Assembly: GCA_001829005.1 (NCBI GenBank)
Contig: MIAG01000013.1
Location: 64,575 to 128,574, forward strand
Source of the DNA: Sphingobacteriia bacterium RIFOXYC2_FULL_35_18
GTDB lineage: Bacteria > Bacteroidota > Bacteroidia > Chitinophagales > Chitinophagaceae
DNA length: 64,000 nucleotides
Direction: 5' to 3'
The notes under the pieces: model-generated
The model's database searches: none
Told to the model about the DNA's origin: nothing
What the model saw: only the letters and a program-made list of their open reading frames with translations
Part shown: positions 62,502 to 64,000 of the stretch, piece by piece
How positions within the stretch are numbered: position 1 is the first letter of the stretch
Layout of the letters: each line of letters opens with the position of its first letter
Made by a program: the position numbers and the translations under genes

Positions 62502-63746
62502 CTATTTAGCCGGTACGGTTATATTAGCAACGGCTGTGTCTTTACAACCGGTATTACTAGTTACAATTAAAAGAACAGAATAATTGGTAGGCGTTGCTGC
62601 TTTGGTATATTCTTGTTCTACAATAGTGTTGAAATTATCATCTACTCTGTTAAAAGGCATTTCCCATCTGTATCCAGTTAAATACCCGTGCGGAATATTT
62701 GACTGACTATAGAACGCCCATATTTCTTTGGTAGAAGTTGAACTCACTACGTTCTTTAACATCAAGGCTTTGGGCTTAATGTTTTGACCAAATGCACGAA
62801 CAGGTTTATGGGTTTGATAAATAATTTTACCTTTTAAAGTAATGGTCATTTTAACATCGTAATCGTTCTGATAAGTAAACTGCTTTTTAACAGGGCTGCC
62901 CGTAACTAAACCAGTAGCATCGGCAAAATCCCATGTGTACACCGCACCTGCGGGAACACCTGTTGCCGTTGGAGTGAAAACAAAATACTCATTGGTACAA
63001 GCATCAAATTGTTCAGCAGTAAAGTTCCCACTAATATTATAGGAAGCAGGCACGAATACGTTTAAAGAAGCCGTGTCTTTACAACCTGAATTAGCAGAAA
63101 CTATCAGCTTAACATTATAGGTTTTATCTTCTGGAACTTTAGGAAAATTCTTTGGCATGAAAGAATTAGAACTATTGTTGGTAGTACCATCGGCCCAATC
63201 CCATAAATGGTCTACAATTGTACCAGTAGGAACTGTAGATCTACTGGTAAAAGTCATGTTGTTTAAGTAATTGATGTCGGGCAAAGCACTTGAAAAAATT
63301 GCAGTCGGGGTTACTTGTTGCCCCAAAGCTTTAACTGAAACAGAAGCTTTATGAATCAATACATCTGCAGAATTCTTGATTTGTAAAATAATGGTATAAG
63401 TTGCAGGATTACGATACATATTTCTTACCGTTGTTCCTGTAAGTGATTTGCCGTCTCCAAATTCCCACACATACTTAGCCCCAGCAGGAATGCCGGCAGC
63501 AGAAGCAGTAAAAGAAAAAATTTCATTACTAGGATAGCAAGCATCAGACTTTGCATAAGTAATGGTTACTTCCCCATCTTTCACCGAAACAGTGTCTCTA
63601 AACACCGCCGTAGCACCCCCAATGGGCGGGCTATTATCTTCAGTGGTTTCCTGCTGATCTGCAGGTTTGTCTACTTCCTTTTTACATGCCGATAGCACAA
63701 TAGCAGTTGAAAGGTAGAGGACTATGAATAGTTGGCTATTTCTCAT
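62502..63746 (-). CDS. PKD-repeat lipoprotein B
   Basis: Paralogue of the preceding entry. The lipobox is AIVLSAC with Cys about residue 21, then KKEVDKPADQQ. Cores of four PKD-like domains are YVWEFGDGKSLTG, LWDWADGTTNNSS, YTWDFADATGLVTG and the degenerate YRWEMPFNRVDD. Shared features with its neighbour include an early YPSNEIFSFTASAAGIPAG segment, KALGQQ linkers and a terminal DTAVANITVPAK. Length from the ATG at 63746 is 414; a GTG three codons upstream is the alternative. The two genes form a leftward unit. Role is unknown. Confidence 0.83.
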   Translation of the reverse strand: MRNSQLFIVLYLSTAIVLSACKKEVDKPADQQETTEDNSPPIGGATAVFRDTVSVKDGEVTITYAKSDACYPSNEIFSFTASAAGIPAGAKYVWEFGDGKSLTGTTVRNMYRNPATYTIILQIKNSADVLIHKASVSVKALGQQVTPTAIFSSALPDINYLNNMTFTSRSTVPTGTIVDHLWDWADGTTNNSSNSFMPKNFPKVPEDKTYNVKLIVSANSGCKDTASLNVFVPASYNISGNFTAEQFDACTNEYFVFTPTATGVPAGAVYTWDFADATGLVTGSPVKKQFTYQNDYDVKMTITLKGKIIYQTHKPVRAFGQNIKPKALMLKNVVSSTSTKEIWAFYSQSNIPHGYLTGYRWEMPFNRVDDNFNTIVEQEYTKAATPTNYSVLLIVTSNTGCKDTAVANITVPAK

Positions 63747-63866
63747 GGTGTTCACTTAACTTATCTGACAAGTACAACGAGAAATAGGGCTTTTTATTGT
63801 GATATTTAAGCGCTTTTAGTTAGAATTTAGCTTTTAGCGCTTCCCTAAGCGGGATTAAAACTTATT

Positions 63867-63897
63867 TTTGATGTTAGCCTCCTCAAACATACATTTG
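63867..63897 (+). promoter_or_regulatory. Promoter upstream of the truncated tRNA-like sequence
   Basis: TTTG at 63867-63870 and TACATTTG at 63890-63897, with 19 bases between, match the Bacteroidota -33/-7 consensus well. The tRNA-like sequence begins 9 nt after the -7 element, as expected for a tRNA promoter. Confidence 0.65.
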
Positions 63898-63906
63898 CAA
63901 TCTCAT

Positions 63907-63965
63907 GGGGGGTTAGCTCAGTTGGCTAGAGCGTCCCGATGGAATCGGGAAGGTCATGGTTCACA
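63907..63965 (+). pseudogene. Truncated tRNA-like gene (5' two thirds only)
   Basis: From 63907 the sequence reads as a tRNA: acceptor strand GGGGGGT, D stem GCTC/GAGC with an AGTTGGCTA loop, anticodon stem TCCCG/CGGGA with loop ATGGAAT (nominal anticodon GGA), variable AGGT, and T stem CATGG followed by TTC. Then it fails: no CCATG to close the T stem and no ACCCCCC to close the acceptor stem occur before the window ends. A GGA anticodon would mean serine, yet the long serine variable arm is absent. It is either a broken gene, an interrupted one, or a different RNA. See findings. Confidence 0.55.
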
Positions 63966-64000
63966 GAATTGATTGTTCTTTTGAAATAAAAATAAATGGG

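Noticed and set aside
63907..63965. Calling an intact tRNA-Ser(GGA)
   Set aside because: No T-stem or acceptor 3' strand and no long variable arm, so it is reported as a truncated tRNA-like sequence instead.

Overview
The window looks like chromosome of a low-GC member of the Bacteroidota, most likely the Chitinophagaceae or close relatives. Supporting signs are a SusC/SusD pair, PorQ of the type IX secretion apparatus, DUF4270 and GSCFA proteins, LytS/LytTR two-component pairs, and the Bacteroidota promoter element TAnnTTTG in front of many genes. Shine-Dalgarno sequences are essentially absent. Family assignments come from reading the translated sequences; no database search was run.

Layout. 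1-4800: glycogen synthesis (glgC partial, glgA) divergent from a sugar MFS permease and a ROK sugar kinase. 4700-7500: a phosphodiester-glycosidase-domain protein, lipoyl synthase and a lineage-specific exported protein. 7500-10750: OsmC, then a leftward operon of ISC ferredoxin, IscX, a KdsC-like phosphatase, a UbiA-family prenyltransferase and Maf. 10800-15550: an alpha/beta hydrolase, topoisomerase I with a Lys/Ala tail, and a fatty-acid desaturase. 15700-18300: a SirB1-like protein, CsaA, a DNA alkyltransferase and a TraB/TIKI-like protein. 18300-25700: two leftward operons (membrane protein, Nudix, RlmB, HMG-CoA lyase, GSCFA; and GT5-like half-protein, DUF4270, MetK). 25860-33800: a rightward run with an LPG-synthase-type membrane protein, HldE2-type nucleotidyltransferase, polyphosphate kinase, Ppx, a LytS/LytTR pair and an ALDH7-type aldehyde dehydrogenase. 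33800-41000: leftward PorQ, Lon, a tiny repeat lipoprotein, Der, Era, initiator tRNA-Met and a head-GIN protein. 41000-43600: a TPP riboswitch controlling a TonB-dependent receptor, probably a thiamine importer. 43600-53200: M14 peptidase, gamma-glutamyltranspeptidase, a methyltransferase, GMC oxidoreductase, a PLP ammonia-lyase/racemase and an M28 peptidase. 53200-61240: a SusC/SusD/TlpA-like operon divergent from a second LytS/LytTR pair. 61250-63750: tandem PKD lipoproteins. 63867-63965: an intact-looking promoter followed by a tRNA-like sequence that loses its 3' end.

How parts fit together. Sugar import, phosphorylation and ADP-glucose/glycogen synthesis are clustered at the left. Peptidases, gamma-glutamyltranspeptidase, the PLP lyase and a SusCD-TlpA unit with no glycoside hydrolase suggest peptide or amino-acid scavenging on the right. 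The most distinctive observations are the broken tRNA-like locus with its promoter, promoter elements only 3-4 nt before start codons (possible leaderless mRNAs), the GT5 half-protein without the ADP-glucose motif, and the riboswitch-receptor unit. No CRISPR array, insertion sequence, prophage or recognisable defence island was seen. No gene-free stretch exceeds 300 bases.
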